Origin: Terriglobales bacterium
GTDB lineage: Bacteria > Acidobacteriota > Terriglobia > Terriglobales > Acidobacteriaceae
Direction of reading: 5' to 3'
Assembly (NCBI GenBank): GCA_035764005.1
Contig: DASTZZ010000055.1
Coordinates: 96,810-160,809, forward strand
Length of the DNA stretch: 64,000 nucleotides
The notes beneath the pieces are model-generated. The model searched no databases and was not told where the DNA came from. It was given only the letters and a program-made list of their open reading frames with translations. Each line of letters begins with the position of its first letter. The first letter of the stretch is position 1. This document shows positions 17,099 through 25,249 of the stretch, one piece after another. A program made the translations under genes and the position numbers.

Positions 17099-17871
17099 GG
17101 TTCCGTCGAGCCGGGCGCCCTCGGCCGGGTGTTGCGCCGTTTGGTGATGGCGTGATTTCGCATTTCGCGATTGGTAGCTGCTTGCGGCGAATACTTGTTC
17201 AACAGGCCAATCATGTGGGCGGCGCCGTCAGGCATAGCTACCTTCGAATTTACGAGGATGTCGGCGGCTTTGATCTCGCGGCCGTAGAGGTCCCTGTTCA
17301 CTTCGGGGTCCTGGTACAGGCGAGCGCCATCGAGCGCGATGTCTGTAAACGTTCCGCGCGAGCGCGCGTAGGAGTAGATCTCAGAATGCAGCGCGCTTGT
17401 GCGTGGCGAGCCTGTATCCCCGAGAGGTCCGGCAGATACGGAAGTATCTGCACCGAGGGAGAACTGATCGGCCAGCAGCTTCTCAGTTCCGCGCTGATGG
17501 ACAAACAAGAGGACTACATCGACGGACTCCGAACCTATGTGGAAGCCCGAGTTCCCGCCTGCGATTTTGAATGAAGAGACGGGTCCCCACGAGCCTTTCA
17601 TACTCCGGCGGCAGGTTACAAACCCATATCCGAAACGGCCACCGAAGCCGAACGCGCCTTTCTTCAAAGACGGAACCACGGCGATGCAACGCGCATGGTC
17701 GAGCATGCCTTTGGGGATTCCCTTATCTGACGCGTTGAGCATGTCCTGCAGCACCTGGCCGGAGCGCTCAAAACGATCCATCTCTTTCGACGACACGCCG
17801 GCAAACGCAGACGCAGTCCAAAGTGCGACCAACGCGACAGCAGCAGCAACGCTGATGGAATGCAGCTTCAT
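17095..17871 (-). CDS. SYLF-domain (YSC84-related) exported protein
   Basis: A 258-residue protein with a signal peptide (cleavage likely after Ala-Phe-Ala near residue 24) and the SYLF lipid-binding domain. The hallmarks are Ile-Pro-Lys-Gly-Met-Leu-Asp-His-Ala-Arg-Cys, the Gly-Ala-Phe-Gly-Phe-Gly-Gly-Arg-Phe-Gly segment and Leu-Leu-Phe-Val-His. Bacterial members are envelope proteins of unknown exact role; eukaryotic ones bind phosphoinositides. The last dozen residues (Thr-Arg-Pro-Arg-Ala-Pro-Gly-Ser-Thr-Glu-Pro) are encoded by a GC-rich palindrome that also occurs twice inside recG. The C-terminus therefore seems to have been supplied by a repeat insertion. It overlaps the end of the redoxin gene. 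Confidence 0.85.
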   Translation of the reverse strand: MKLHSISVAAAVALVALWTASAFAGVSSKEMDRFERSGQVLQDMLNASDKGIPKGMLDHARCIAVVPSLKKGAFGFGGRFGYGFVTCRRSMKGSWGPVSSFKIAGGNSGFHIGSESVDVVLLFVHQRGTEKLLADQFSLGADTSVSAGPLGDTGSPRTSALHSEIYSYARSRGTFTDIALDGARLYQDPEVNRDLYGREIKAADILVNSKVAMPDGAAHMIGLLNKYSPQAATNREMRNHAITKRRNTRPRAPGSTEP

Positions 17872-17958
17872 CGGTAGTTCCCCAGAGGGCGCAGGTATCG
17901 ATTAGAAGCAGCTTCCCCTGAAGAGCCCAGGCAGGCAAGGGTACTGAAGGCCAAGACC

Positions 17959-18020
17959 AACAGAACCAGCGGGGTAGCCGCTGGGTCGGAGGTGGCGAAT
18001 AGCCACCTCCGAGCACGGCC
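17959..18020. repeat. AACAGAACC palindromic element (copy 1)
   Basis: This gap holds AACAGAACC, a GC stem (CCAGCGG...CCGCTGG), then GGTCGGAGGTGGC and its reverse complement ending in GAGCACGG. The same order of blocks recurs at 33586-33648 and 63781-63838. The two nested stems could form a structured RNA or DNA hairpin. No function is known. Confidence 0.75.
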
Positions 18021-18072
18021 ATAAAGGTGAGAACACGACCCGCAGTTGCGAGCGATGATACTATCCAGCGGC

Positions 18073-18411
18073 TTACAACAGTTTGATCAACTTGACCTTC
18101 AGCGTGTCACCGTTAACGTCGCCGGTCACATCCACGCGCAAATGATCATTCTTGCTGGATGATTTGAGCTGCTCGACAACTTGCTTATTGCCGACCGAGT
18201 CGAGCTTCAGCACTTTCTGGTCGGGCGTCACGATAGCGAATCCACCGCTCTGGCATTGCAGGGCGCAGCCTTTGGTGTGCGAGTCCGGATTTGCTGCGAG
18301 CTTCTTGGCGCACATCGTGTCGAGAATTGGGGCGTCTTTGAACGTTTGTTCCGCGCAGACCGCCGGAAGCGTAAACATCGCCAGTACTGCCAGGAATGCT
18401 AGTCTTCGCAT
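18073..18411 (-). CDS. Small exported hypothetical protein
   Basis: A 112-residue protein with a signal peptide ending near Ala-Val-Cys-Ala (residues about 17-20). The mature part has two Cys in a Cys-Ala-Leu-Gln-Cys motif around residue 50, plus one Cys near residue 34. The C-terminal half is beta-rich and hydrophilic (Asp-Gly-Asp/Val-Lys patterns). It may be a periplasmic small-molecule or metal-binding protein, but no family was recognised. It is followed on the same strand by no nearby gene and preceded by the DoxX-like gene 41 bases away. Confidence 0.55.
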   Translation of the reverse strand: MRRLAFLAVLAMFTLPAVCAEQTFKDAPILDTMCAKKLAANPDSHTKGCALQCQSGGFAIVTPDQKVLKLDSVGNKQVVEQLKSSSKNDHLRVDVTGDVNGDTLKVKLIKLL

Positions 18412-18452
18412 TTAAGCTTTCTCCACTCCAGTTTGGGATTATTTCAAAAGTC

Positions 18453-18881
18453 TCAGGCCGTGGCCGCATAGCGGTCGTTGGCGTTGCCTGATTTTAGAGC
18501 ATCCTCTCGCGCCGCCGAAATCTGTGCGAGGGCGAACGCGGAAATGGCAAGCTCTACGTCACGCACGGCAAGATCATAGAACATGCCGGTGGTCAGCAGA
18601 TTCGCCACGATTCCAATGAGCCACAGACTTACAACATAACTGCCAATCTTCGTCCAGCGACTCAATACCACGAGGCCAGCGATGATCTCGACCACGCCGA
18701 CGATGTGCATGAACGTCGCCGGGCTGAGCGGCACAACTTTGGTCGCCAGCGGGCTGAGATACATCTCCCAGTTGACGATCACATTGAAGAACTTGTCCAC
18801 TCCTGCGATGATGGGGCCGACTCCAAAGCCAATTCGAAGCACCCACCACGCCAGATTGATCCGAGCATCAAACTTTTGCAT
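18453..18881 (-). CDS. DoxX-like integral membrane protein
   Basis: From the ATG at 18881 (preceded by a GGAGGATCAA ribosome binding site) the protein is 142 residues. It has four hydrophobic segments: about 10-28, 55-75, 82-100 and 105-120. The layout and Gly-rich first helix resemble the DoxX/DoxD family of small quinone-linked or stress-associated membrane proteins. Function in this organism is unknown. An open frame continues further upstream but with no better start. It is divergent from the ECF sigma factor gene, with a candidate regulatory region between them. Confidence 0.65.
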   Translation of the reverse strand: MQKFDARINLAWWVLRIGFGVGPIIAGVDKFFNVIVNWEMYLSPLATKVVPLSPATFMHIVGVVEIIAGLVVLSRWTKIGSYVVSLWLIGIVANLLTTGMFYDLAVRDVELAISAFALAQISAAREDALKSGNANDRYAATA

Positions 18882-18940
18882 TTGATCCTCCCCGTCCTGT
18901 GCAATTGAGCGGCAAAGCTGCCTTTGGTTACAACTGATTG

Positions 18941-18974
18941 GGGAAACCTTTGGTAACGTGGAAAACAGCGTAAC
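18941..18974 (+). promoter_or_regulatory. Possible ECF-type promoter of the sigma gene
   Basis: GGGAAACCTTT is followed about 17 bases later by CGTAAC. This resembles the GGAAC-type -35 and CGT-type -10 boxes used by many ECF sigma factors, and would suggest autoregulation. A second similar GTAACCTTT stretch lies close by. This is a motif match only. Confidence 0.35.
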
Positions 18975-19010
18975 CTTTTTGAGGGAAGCCACTCTATCCC
19001 ATAGACCGCC

Positions 19011-19712
19011 ATGTCAACCAGCATGTTACCCCCGACAATCGGCTCCGACGCCCTCAAGGACGAGCAGATAATCGAACGCGTCCTCTCGGGCGAGACGGCG
19101 CTTTATGAGTTGATCATGCGTCGCTACAACCAGCGTCTTTATCGCACTGTGCGTGCCATTCTGCGGAATGACGATGAAGTAGAAGACGTGATGCAGGACG
19201 CGTATGTCCGCGCCTATCGCCACCTCGGCGACTTTGCCGGACGCTCGCAGTTCTCCACCTGGCTGACGCGTATCGCGGTCCACGAAGCATTCGCGCGCCT
19301 CAGGCACGGCAAGCGGACGCAGCAATTCGACGATGAGTCCACCGGCGGAGGAGCCGACATGATTCCCGCAACCACCATCGATCCCGAACACCACAGTTCC
19401 AATGCAGAGCTGGGAGCATTGCTCGAGGAAGCCATTCTCAGCCTGCCGGAGAACCTCCGCACCGTACTAATGCTTCGTGATGTGGAAGAACTCAGCACAA
19501 TCGAAACCGCCGAAGCTCTCAGCATCTCGGAGGAAAACGTCAAAACCCGCCTCCATCGCGGCCGCGCGCTGGTGCGCAAAAAGCTCTATGCACGCGTGGG
19601 CTCCAACGCTCCTGCGACTTTCTCCTTCATGGGTGTGCGCTGTGATCGGGTGGTACGGCGCGTATTCGAAATGCTCGAAGAAGCAGGCCTCTCGCAAAAG
19701 CTGCTTCACTGA
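19011..19712 (+). CDS. ECF-family RNA polymerase sigma factor
   Basis: The 233-residue protein has sigma region 2 at about residues 30-100 (Leu-Tyr-Arg-Thr-Val-Arg-Ala-Ile-Leu and the acidic Asp-Asp-Glu-Val-Glu-Asp-Val-Met-Gln-Asp-Ala segment). Region 4 lies at about 135-200 with the helix-turn-helix (Leu-Ser-Thr-Ile-Glu-Thr-Ala-Glu-Ala-Leu-Ser-Ile-Ser). Regions 1.1 and 3 are absent, which defines the ECF type. It would direct RNA polymerase to a stress-type regulon. No anti-sigma gene is next to it. An unusual C-terminal tail of about 30 residues with one Cys follows region 4. There is no strong ribosome binding site before ATG 19011. Confidence 0.9.
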   Translation: MSTSMLPPTIGSDALKDEQIIERVLSGETALYELIMRRYNQRLYRTVRAILRNDDEVEDVMQDAYVRAYRHLGDFAGRSQFSTWLTRIAVHEAFARLRHGKRTQQFDDESTGGGADMIPATTIDPEHHSSNAELGALLEEAILSLPENLRTVLMLRDVEELSTIETAEALSISEENVKTRLHRGRALVRKKLYARVGSNAPATFSFMGVRCDRVVRRVFEMLEEAGLSQKLLH

Positions 19713-19914
19713 AAACGAAAACGTCCTCTCCTAAAACACTGTCATCCCTCGCTCCGCCGCGATATCGTCTTGACGCCAAGAATTGCAGTTGCGCAGCGGG
19801 GGACCTGCTTTCTCAGGTCGTCGATAAATTGATTCCCGCGTAGCACAACAAAGCTGCGAACCCATCTCACAACTCAACCGCGCACACGTGAATCTTTCTC
19901 TTTGAGAGAGATTC

Positions 19915-21009
19915 ATGAAGAGCAGCTTTCCCATAAAAAGTGTTCGCGTCTCCGTCTTCACTGTTCCGACCGACCTGCCCGAAGCTGACGGCACATTCTC
20001 ATGGAACAAAACGACAATGGTGCTGGTCGAGGTCGCGGCAGGCAATCAAACCGGTCTGGGATACACGTACGGAGACGAAGCCGTCGCATCGCTGATCCAC
20101 AAACCATTTTCCAAACTGCTCGAAGGCAAAGACGCCTTCTCCATCGGCGAGAGCTGGAGCGCGATGCTCTGGAAGATTCGCAACCTCGGTCGTCCTGGAG
20201 TGGCGTCGATGGCGATCTCCGCAGTTGACGCGGCACTCTGGGACCTGAAAGCGAAACTGCTCGGTCTTGCTCTGGTCGTGCTATTGGGCAAGTGTCGCGA
20301 CCGCGTTCCCATTTACGGAAGCGGCGGGTTCACGTCCTACAGCATCGCGCAGTTGCAGCGCCAGCTAGGAGGATGGGCCGCACAAGGCATTCGCATGGTG
20401 AAGATGAAAGTGGGCACGCATCCTGAGCAGGATCCCGACCGGGTGCGCGCCGCCCGCGAGGCGATCGGCCCCGACGTTCAACTATTCGTCGATGCGAATG
20501 GCGCCTACTCTCGCAAGCAAGCTCTTGAGATGGCCGAGCGCTTCGCCGAATACGACGTGCGCTGGTTCGAAGAGCCGGTTTCCTCGGACGATCTCGCAGG
20601 TCTGCGCCTGATTCGCGATCGCGCGCCGGTGCGCATGGAAATTGCCGCAGGCGAGTACGGATACGACCAGTACTACTTCCGCCACATGCTCGAATCCGAA
20701 GCAGTTGACGTGCTGCAAGCCGACGCCACGCGTTGCGAAGGCGTCAGCGGATTCCTGCGCGCCAGCACCATTGCTCAGAGCTTCCACATTCCCTTTTCGG
20801 CACACACGTCACCGTCGATCCATTGTCATCCGTCCTGCGCGCTGACCGAGTTCCGCCACATCGAGTACTTCCACGATCACGCGCGCATTGAACAAATGTT
20901 CTTCGACGGCGCTGCGAAGCCGGTGAATGGATGCCTTGTTCCTGATCTGACGCGGCCCGGAATGGGATTGGAATTGAAGAGGAAGGACGCACAGAAGTAC
21001 GCCGCGTGA
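19915..21009 (+). CDS. Mandelate racemase/muconate lactonizing-like enzyme
   Basis: A 364-residue enolase-superfamily enzyme. The C-terminal barrel shows the Lys163-X-Lys165 pair, metal ligands Asp193 (VDANGAY), Glu219 (WFEEPV) and Glu247 (AAGEYGY), and a His in SAHTSPSIH near residue 300. These residues are those that bind Mg and abstract a proton alpha to a carboxylate. The N-terminal lid has a VDAALWDLKAK segment. Sugar-acid dehydratases or racemases are typical activities, but the specific substrate is unknown. A GAGAGAG ribosome binding site precedes the ATG. The gene stands alone between gaps. Confidence 0.86.
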   Translation: MKSSFPIKSVRVSVFTVPTDLPEADGTFSWNKTTMVLVEVAAGNQTGLGYTYGDEAVASLIHKPFSKLLEGKDAFSIGESWSAMLWKIRNLGRPGVASMAISAVDAALWDLKAKLLGLALVVLLGKCRDRVPIYGSGGFTSYSIAQLQRQLGGWAAQGIRMVKMKVGTHPEQDPDRVRAAREAIGPDVQLFVDANGAYSRKQALEMAERFAEYDVRWFEEPVSSDDLAGLRLIRDRAPVRMEIAAGEYGYDQYYFRHMLESEAVDVLQADATRCEGVSGFLRASTIAQSFHIPFSAHTSPSIHCHPSCALTEFRHIEYFHDHARIEQMFFDGAAKPVNGCLVPDLTRPGMGLELKRKDAQKYAA

Positions 21010-21067
21010 TGTTCTGCTGTATTCGAAATGCCTCGTGTTAACGTGACTGTGCTCGATCGTTATTGCA

Positions 21068-21209
21068 CACAAAACACAACGTGCTTCGGCGAAACTCACG
21101 CCTCAGCATGACACGGTTTTTCAAGTGCGGTTTTTTCCACCATTGTCGAATTTCAACAAAACCATGTCATCCTGAGCCCTGATGTTGGGCGAAGGACCTT
21201 GTGTTTGTC
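21068..21209. repeat. GTCATYCTGAG-family element in outward orientation (copy 2)
   Basis: Two related half-elements form an inverted pair: ACAAAACACAACGTGCTTCGG...CAGCATGAC on the left, and GTCATCCTGAG...CGAAGGACCTTGTGTTTGT on the right. Unlike copies 1, 3, 4 and 6, the GTCAT ends face inward. About 50 bases separate the two. The rest of the 283-base gap before nth shows no gene. Confidence 0.75.
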
Positions 21210-21292
21210 GTTGGTGTTGCTTTTGCGGTTTCAAACCGCGCCGTCAGACCAGACGCACGCCTTCACCATCCGCTCGGATGACCAAGAGACCC

Positions 21293-22039
21293 CTACGGCG
21301 TCGCGTTCCTGTGAATCTCCACCGTTGACCACGTCTTGTCAGCCGCATGGCATACGGTCTCCAGCTTGCAATCCACGCACTTAGGTTTGCGCGCTATGCA
21401 GAGAGCCCGACCATGCCAGATCACGCGATGGGAAAAGTCGATCCACTGGTCGCGTGGGATCACACGCATGAGATCCTGCTCGATTTTGACGGGCTCGTTG
21501 TTCGCCGTGAGCTCCAGCCGGCGGGAAATGCGGTGAACATGCGTATCCACAACCACGCCCTCAGCTTTCCCAAACCAGGAACCAAGAACGACATTCGCTG
21601 TCTTGCGCGCAGCTCCGGGCACAGTTAACAGCTTGTCCATTTCATCGGGCACCTTGCCGCCGAATTCGTTCACGATCTTCTGCGCTGCGCCGACGATCGA
21701 CTTCGACTTATTACGAAAGAATCCGGTGGAGCGAATCTCGGGCTCAAGTTGTTCCGGTTTTAATGCCGCGAAATCTTTCGGAGTTGGATATTTCTTGAAC
21801 AGACCAGGCGTGACCATATTGACGCGCGCGTCGGTACACTGCGCGGAAAGAATCGTGGCGACCAAAAGCTCCCATGCATTCGAGTGATGCAGCGCGCACT
21901 TGGCATTCGGATACATCTCAGCGAGCCGATCCAGGATTTGTTTGACTCGCTCAGAAGATGTTGGATTGAATTTAGCCTTTTTCGGCTTCGTCGGAGCTTT
22001 CGGCGAGGCCTTCACTGCAGTGGCGGATTTTCCGGGCAT
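21293..22039 (-). CDS. nth: Endonuclease III
   Basis: This base-excision repair glycosylase/AP lyase removes oxidised pyrimidines. The 248-residue protein has the helix-hairpin-helix with the catalytic Lys (Leu-Leu-Thr-Val-Pro-Gly-Ala-Ala-Arg-Lys-Thr-Ala), the catalytic Asp in VVVDTHVHR, and the C-terminal [4Fe-4S] pattern Cys-X6-Cys-X2-Cys-X5-Cys. An N-terminal extension of about 28 residues is rich in Lys, Pro and Ala and may be disordered. The gene is convergent with the enolase-superfamily gene and lies downstream of the RNB gene on the same strand, with 27 bases between. Confidence 0.93.
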   Translation of the reverse strand: MPGKSATAVKASPKAPTKPKKAKFNPTSSERVKQILDRLAEMYPNAKCALHHSNAWELLVATILSAQCTDARVNMVTPGLFKKYPTPKDFAALKPEQLEPEIRSTGFFRNKSKSIVGAAQKIVNEFGGKVPDEMDKLLTVPGAARKTANVVLGSWFGKAEGVVVDTHVHRISRRLELTANNEPVKIEQDLMRVIPRDQWIDFSHRVIWHGRALCIARKPKCVDCKLETVCHAADKTWSTVEIHRNATP

Positions 22040-22066
22040 TTCGCAACCGATTCTATCCGATGCCCA

Positions 22067-23539
22067 TCAGCGTTCCCTGGCGAAGTCGATGTAGCCGCGG
22101 CGGACATCGGTATTTACAAGCTTCACGCGGAGTCTGTCGCCAACATCAACTCCCTGGCGACCGTTCACCAGCATGCCTTCCACGTGCGGCTTCATGATCC
22201 GCACAAATGTCCCGTGTTCGTTCGCGCCGGTGACAATCGCATCGAATGTCTGGCCGATATTGTGCGCCAGCGCGACTGCTGCGATTCGTTTTTGCATGTC
22301 GCGCTGCGCTTTACGTGCGGCATCCTGCTTCTCTGTGCAGTTGGTCGCGATGGCCGTGAGCTGGTCGTCGGAATATGGAGGAGGCGCGCCCGCGAGAATG
22401 GATTTGATAATGCGTTGCGTGACTACGTCTGCGAACCGTCGATTCGGCGCCGTCGAATGTGTGTAATCCTGGACAGCAAGCCCAAAATGACCCTGCCCAA
22501 CTTCTCCAGGACGCTCCACCGCGTATTCCCCTGGGCCCATGAGTTTCACCATTGCCAGTGAAACGTCGGCAAAGCGGTCGGGATCGGCCGCTTTGCGCTG
22601 CATCAGAAAATCATTCAGAGCCTTCGCGTCCGGCTGCGCAGGCAAATGTCCGCCGTGCTGCGCCGCCAGCGCGACAATTCGATCCCAACGCTCAGGTGTT
22701 TTTACAACACGACGGATCGAGGAAACCTTCTTTGCTTCGAACATGCGCGCCACAGATTCGTTGGCGCCGATCATGAGTTCTTCGATCAGCTCACTTGCTC
22801 GATTCTTCTCGCGATCAGCGATGCTCATCACCTGATCGCCAGACATGATCGGCTGAAGCTCGATGCTCTCGATGTTCAGCGCACCATGAAGATGCCGCTG
22901 CTGCTTGAGCTTCTCAGCAGCTTCGGACTGCAGCTTGATTTGAGCTTGCAGTTCCGTCGACGATGCCACTTTGGAACTGCTATCCCCGGTGCCCTCCAGC
23001 CATTTGCCTACCGCACTGTACATGAGCTGAGCCTTGTTGCGCACGACTGCGCGATAGATGTCGTAGCTCTCGATGTTGCCGTCGTTGCTGACGACGAATT
23101 CGGTCACGACCGACAGCTTGTCAGCGCCTTCGAGCAACGAGCTAAGTCCGGTCGAGAGCTCCTCCGGCAGCATGGGAAACACACGGACTCCGGTGTAAAC
23201 CGTCGTTGTCTCGCGAGCTGCATGACCATCGATGGGAGAGTTGCGCGTAGCGAACACGTCCACATCCGCGATTCCGACCAGTAATCGCGTGCGACCGCTG
23301 CCTAAATCTTCGGCGTATTCGATTTGGTCGAGGTCTTTGGAATCGTCATTGTCGATCGACGACCAAAGCAATGAACGCAGATCGCGGACTTTTCCGTCAG
23401 GCGCCACCGCCAGCGGATGCGCCTTGATTTGTGCAACCTGCTGCTGCACCTCGGGAGGAAATTGCGGATCGAATCCGCGCGCGCGGACAACTTGCTCGGC
23501 GAGAGCACGAAGATCTACTTCCGAAGAGGACTGGTTCAT
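22067..23539 (-). CDS. RNB-domain exoribonuclease
   Basis: A 3'-5' exoribonuclease of the RNase II/R type, 490 residues from the chosen ATG. The RNB core is visible: Ser-Ile-Asp-Asn-Asp-Asp-Ser-Lys-Asp-Leu-Asp supplies the metal-binding aspartates, followed by VGIADVD and, near residue 340-360, a HSTAPNRRFAD segment. An S1-like tail closes the protein. It lacks the N-terminal cold-shock domains of full RNase R, so it is a short form. The ATG at 23539 was preferred because upstream starts (ATG 23551, TTG 23563) have no better ribosome binding site. The 5' end faces the divergent sulfurtransferase gene. Confidence 0.85.
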   Translation of the reverse strand: MNQSSSEVDLRALAEQVVRARGFDPQFPPEVQQQVAQIKAHPLAVAPDGKVRDLRSLLWSSIDNDDSKDLDQIEYAEDLGSGRTRLLVGIADVDVFATRNSPIDGHAARETTTVYTGVRVFPMLPEELSTGLSSLLEGADKLSVVTEFVVSNDGNIESYDIYRAVVRNKAQLMYSAVGKWLEGTGDSSSKVASSTELQAQIKLQSEAAEKLKQQRHLHGALNIESIELQPIMSGDQVMSIADREKNRASELIEELMIGANESVARMFEAKKVSSIRRVVKTPERWDRIVALAAQHGGHLPAQPDAKALNDFLMQRKAADPDRFADVSLAMVKLMGPGEYAVERPGEVGQGHFGLAVQDYTHSTAPNRRFADVVTQRIIKSILAGAPPPYSDDQLTAIATNCTEKQDAARKAQRDMQKRIAAVALAHNIGQTFDAIVTGANEHGTFVRIMKPHVEGMLVNGRQGVDVGDRLRVKLVNTDVRRGYIDFARER

Positions 23540-23582
23540 GCGCCATCGCATTGTAAATGGCAAGGTAATTACAATCGTGGCA

Positions 23583-24449
23583 ATGAACGCGAATAGTTAC
23601 CGCAATGCTGACTCTCTAATCTCGACCGAAGAGCTGGCGCGCAGCATGGGATCGAAGAACGTGAAGATCGTCGAAGCCGGATTCGACATGCCCGGCTCGA
23701 AGCCGCCGCTGGCGCGAGAAAAATATCTGCAGGCGCACATTCCCGGAGCCGTGTTCTTTGATATCGATGAGATCGCCGATAAGAGCACTTCCCTGCCCCA
23801 CATGATTCCTTCCGCCGAAGAATTTGGCGAGGCTGTTGGCAAACTGGGGATCGGAAGCGAAGATCGCGTTATTGTCTATGATCGCGATGGATTAAAGTTC
23901 GCTCCACGCGCGTGGTGGACATTCCGCACATTCGGTCACGAGAAGGTTGCGGTTCTAAATGGCGGCTTGCCCAAATGGCAGGCTGAAGGACGTCCGGTCG
24001 AGAGCGGCGCGCCGAAGGTGACGCCGAAATCCTTTACAGCAAAGCTGAATCCCAAATTGGTCCGCAGCAAAGCGGATGTGTTCAAGATCATCCAACAGCA
24101 TCGAGAGCAGCTCATAGACGCGCGTTCGAAGGGGCGCTTCGACGGCACTGCTCCTGAGATTTGGCAAGGACGGCGATCCGGGCACATTCCTGGAAGCCTG
24201 AATCTCCCTTCTGAGCAGCTCGCGGACGCCAACAGTCATGCCGTGCTCCCCGAAGCAGAAATTAGGCAAAAATTCCAGAGTGCAGGCCTCGATCTCAACA
24301 AACCAGTGGTCGCGAGCTGCGGGTCCGGAGTCACTGCATGCGTGCTCGCATTCGGGCTGCACCTGCTCGGAAAGTCCGATGTGGCCGTCTATGACGGCTC
24401 CTGGGCAGAGTGGGGGCTGCCGGGAGATACGCCGGTGGAAACGAGCTGA
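23583..24449 (+). CDS. sseA: 3-mercaptopyruvate/thiosulfate sulfurtransferase
   Basis: A 288-residue tandem rhodanese. The catalytic Cys246 sits in the CGSGVTA loop, a loop of the mercaptopyruvate-sulfurtransferase type rather than the CRKGVTA loop of thiosulfate sulfurtransferase. The first rhodanese domain (residues about 10-135) is inactive and structural. It transfers sulfur to a thiol or cyanide acceptor in the cytoplasm. The ATG at 23583 starts Met-Asn-Ala-Asn-Ser-Tyr; codons further upstream are open but overlap the divergent RNB gene. No strong ribosome binding site is visible. Confidence 0.88.
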   Translation: MNANSYRNADSLISTEELARSMGSKNVKIVEAGFDMPGSKPPLAREKYLQAHIPGAVFFDIDEIADKSTSLPHMIPSAEEFGEAVGKLGIGSEDRVIVYDRDGLKFAPRAWWTFRTFGHEKVAVLNGGLPKWQAEGRPVESGAPKVTPKSFTAKLNPKLVRSKADVFKIIQQHREQLIDARSKGRFDGTAPEIWQGRRSGHIPGSLNLPSEQLADANSHAVLPEAEIRQKFQSAGLDLNKPVVASCGSGVTACVLAFGLHLLGKSDVAVYDGSWAEWGLPGDTPVETS

Positions 24450-24473
24450 ATTCCGTTAGGTCTCTCAGTTCGG

Positions 24474-24803
24474 TCATGGAAAGATTGGAGGATCTATTGA
24501 AACCTCCCCGCCAACCCCGAGAACAATATAGCCCTGTCGTCCGTCCGGGAGAGAAATGTCGACGGTAGCGCAGTCCTTCCAATATCTAATTCGTCGCACC
24601 CGTGCGATGGTTCCTGCCTCCACTGTAGTCAGCCGCTCCGAACGATCACACTGATTGGTTCCGTTGCCTCCGAAGATAGTCACCGCTGAGTCAAACGTGA
24701 CAGTGTGTCGGCGATCAGAGCGAACATCGTTAGCCCACAAAACTAAAATCGCTAGTGCGACCACAAGGAGAGCAGTGCCTAGACTGAATACGAGTTTCTT
24801 CAC
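24474..24803 (-). CDS. Membrane-anchored hypothetical protein
   Basis: The 109-residue product has a single N-terminal hydrophobic helix (residues about 4-24) and a beta-rich outer part with two Cys. A Tyr-Trp-Lys-Asp-Cys-Ala-Thr-Val-Asp-Ile segment and Gly-Arg-Gln-Gly-Tyr-Ile-Val-Leu give it an SH3-like look, but no family was recognised. It lies convergently after the sulfurtransferase gene, 24 bases away. The upstream 166-base gap to the glutaredoxin gene holds nothing recognised. Confidence 0.5.
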   Translation of the reverse strand: MKKLVFSLGTALLVVALAILVLWANDVRSDRRHTVTFDSAVTIFGGNGTNQCDRSERLTTVEAGTIARVRRIRYWKDCATVDISLPDGRQGYIVLGVGGEVSIDPPIFP

Positions 24804-24969
24804 TTCTCAGTAATCCCGATGCAGGCTCTTTCGTCTTTATACTACTTAAGTGAATTCCCGGATGTGCTGCATCTTCTGCAGCGTTCATACGAGTCGTCGC
24901 GGTGCTCACGCTCCGTGTTCGGAACAATAGAGCGTCCGGTTCCAAGCACTTTCACGCTACGATAGAAGC

Positions 24970-25224
24970 ATGGATTTGACGGTCTACACTGCGTTCTGGT
25001 GCCGCGACTGCCGCGAGGCCAAGAACTTTCTGAAAAAGCACAACATTCCCTTTCGCGAGATTGACATTGAAAACACTCCAGGTGCCGCCGACGAAGTGTT
25101 ACGCAACGTCGGTAAGCGCGCCATTCCGCAGTTTGTAATCGATGGCAAGTGGGTGCAGCCTTACCGGCCCGGACAAGGTTTCCTTTACAAAGAGATGAGC
25201 GCACTGCTCGGAGTCTCGGAGTAG
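24970..25224 (+). CDS. Glutaredoxin-family protein
   Basis: An 84-residue thioredoxin-fold protein with the redox pair Cys11-Arg-Asp-Cys14 after the first strand. The cis-Pro lies in Ala-Ile-Pro-Gln-Phe-Val-Ile-Asp-Gly. It is a small dithiol oxidoreductase. The non-standard Cys-Arg-Asp-Cys active site means its redox partner may differ from classical glutaredoxin. It precedes yggS by 25 bases and is probably co-transcribed with it. Confidence 0.85.
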   Translation: MDLTVYTAFWCRDCREAKNFLKKHNIPFREIDIENTPGAADEVLRNVGKRAIPQFVIDGKWVQPYRPGQGFLYKEMSALLGVSE

Positions 25225-25249
25225 GAGTTCTATTCCGGCACTTGCGTCA

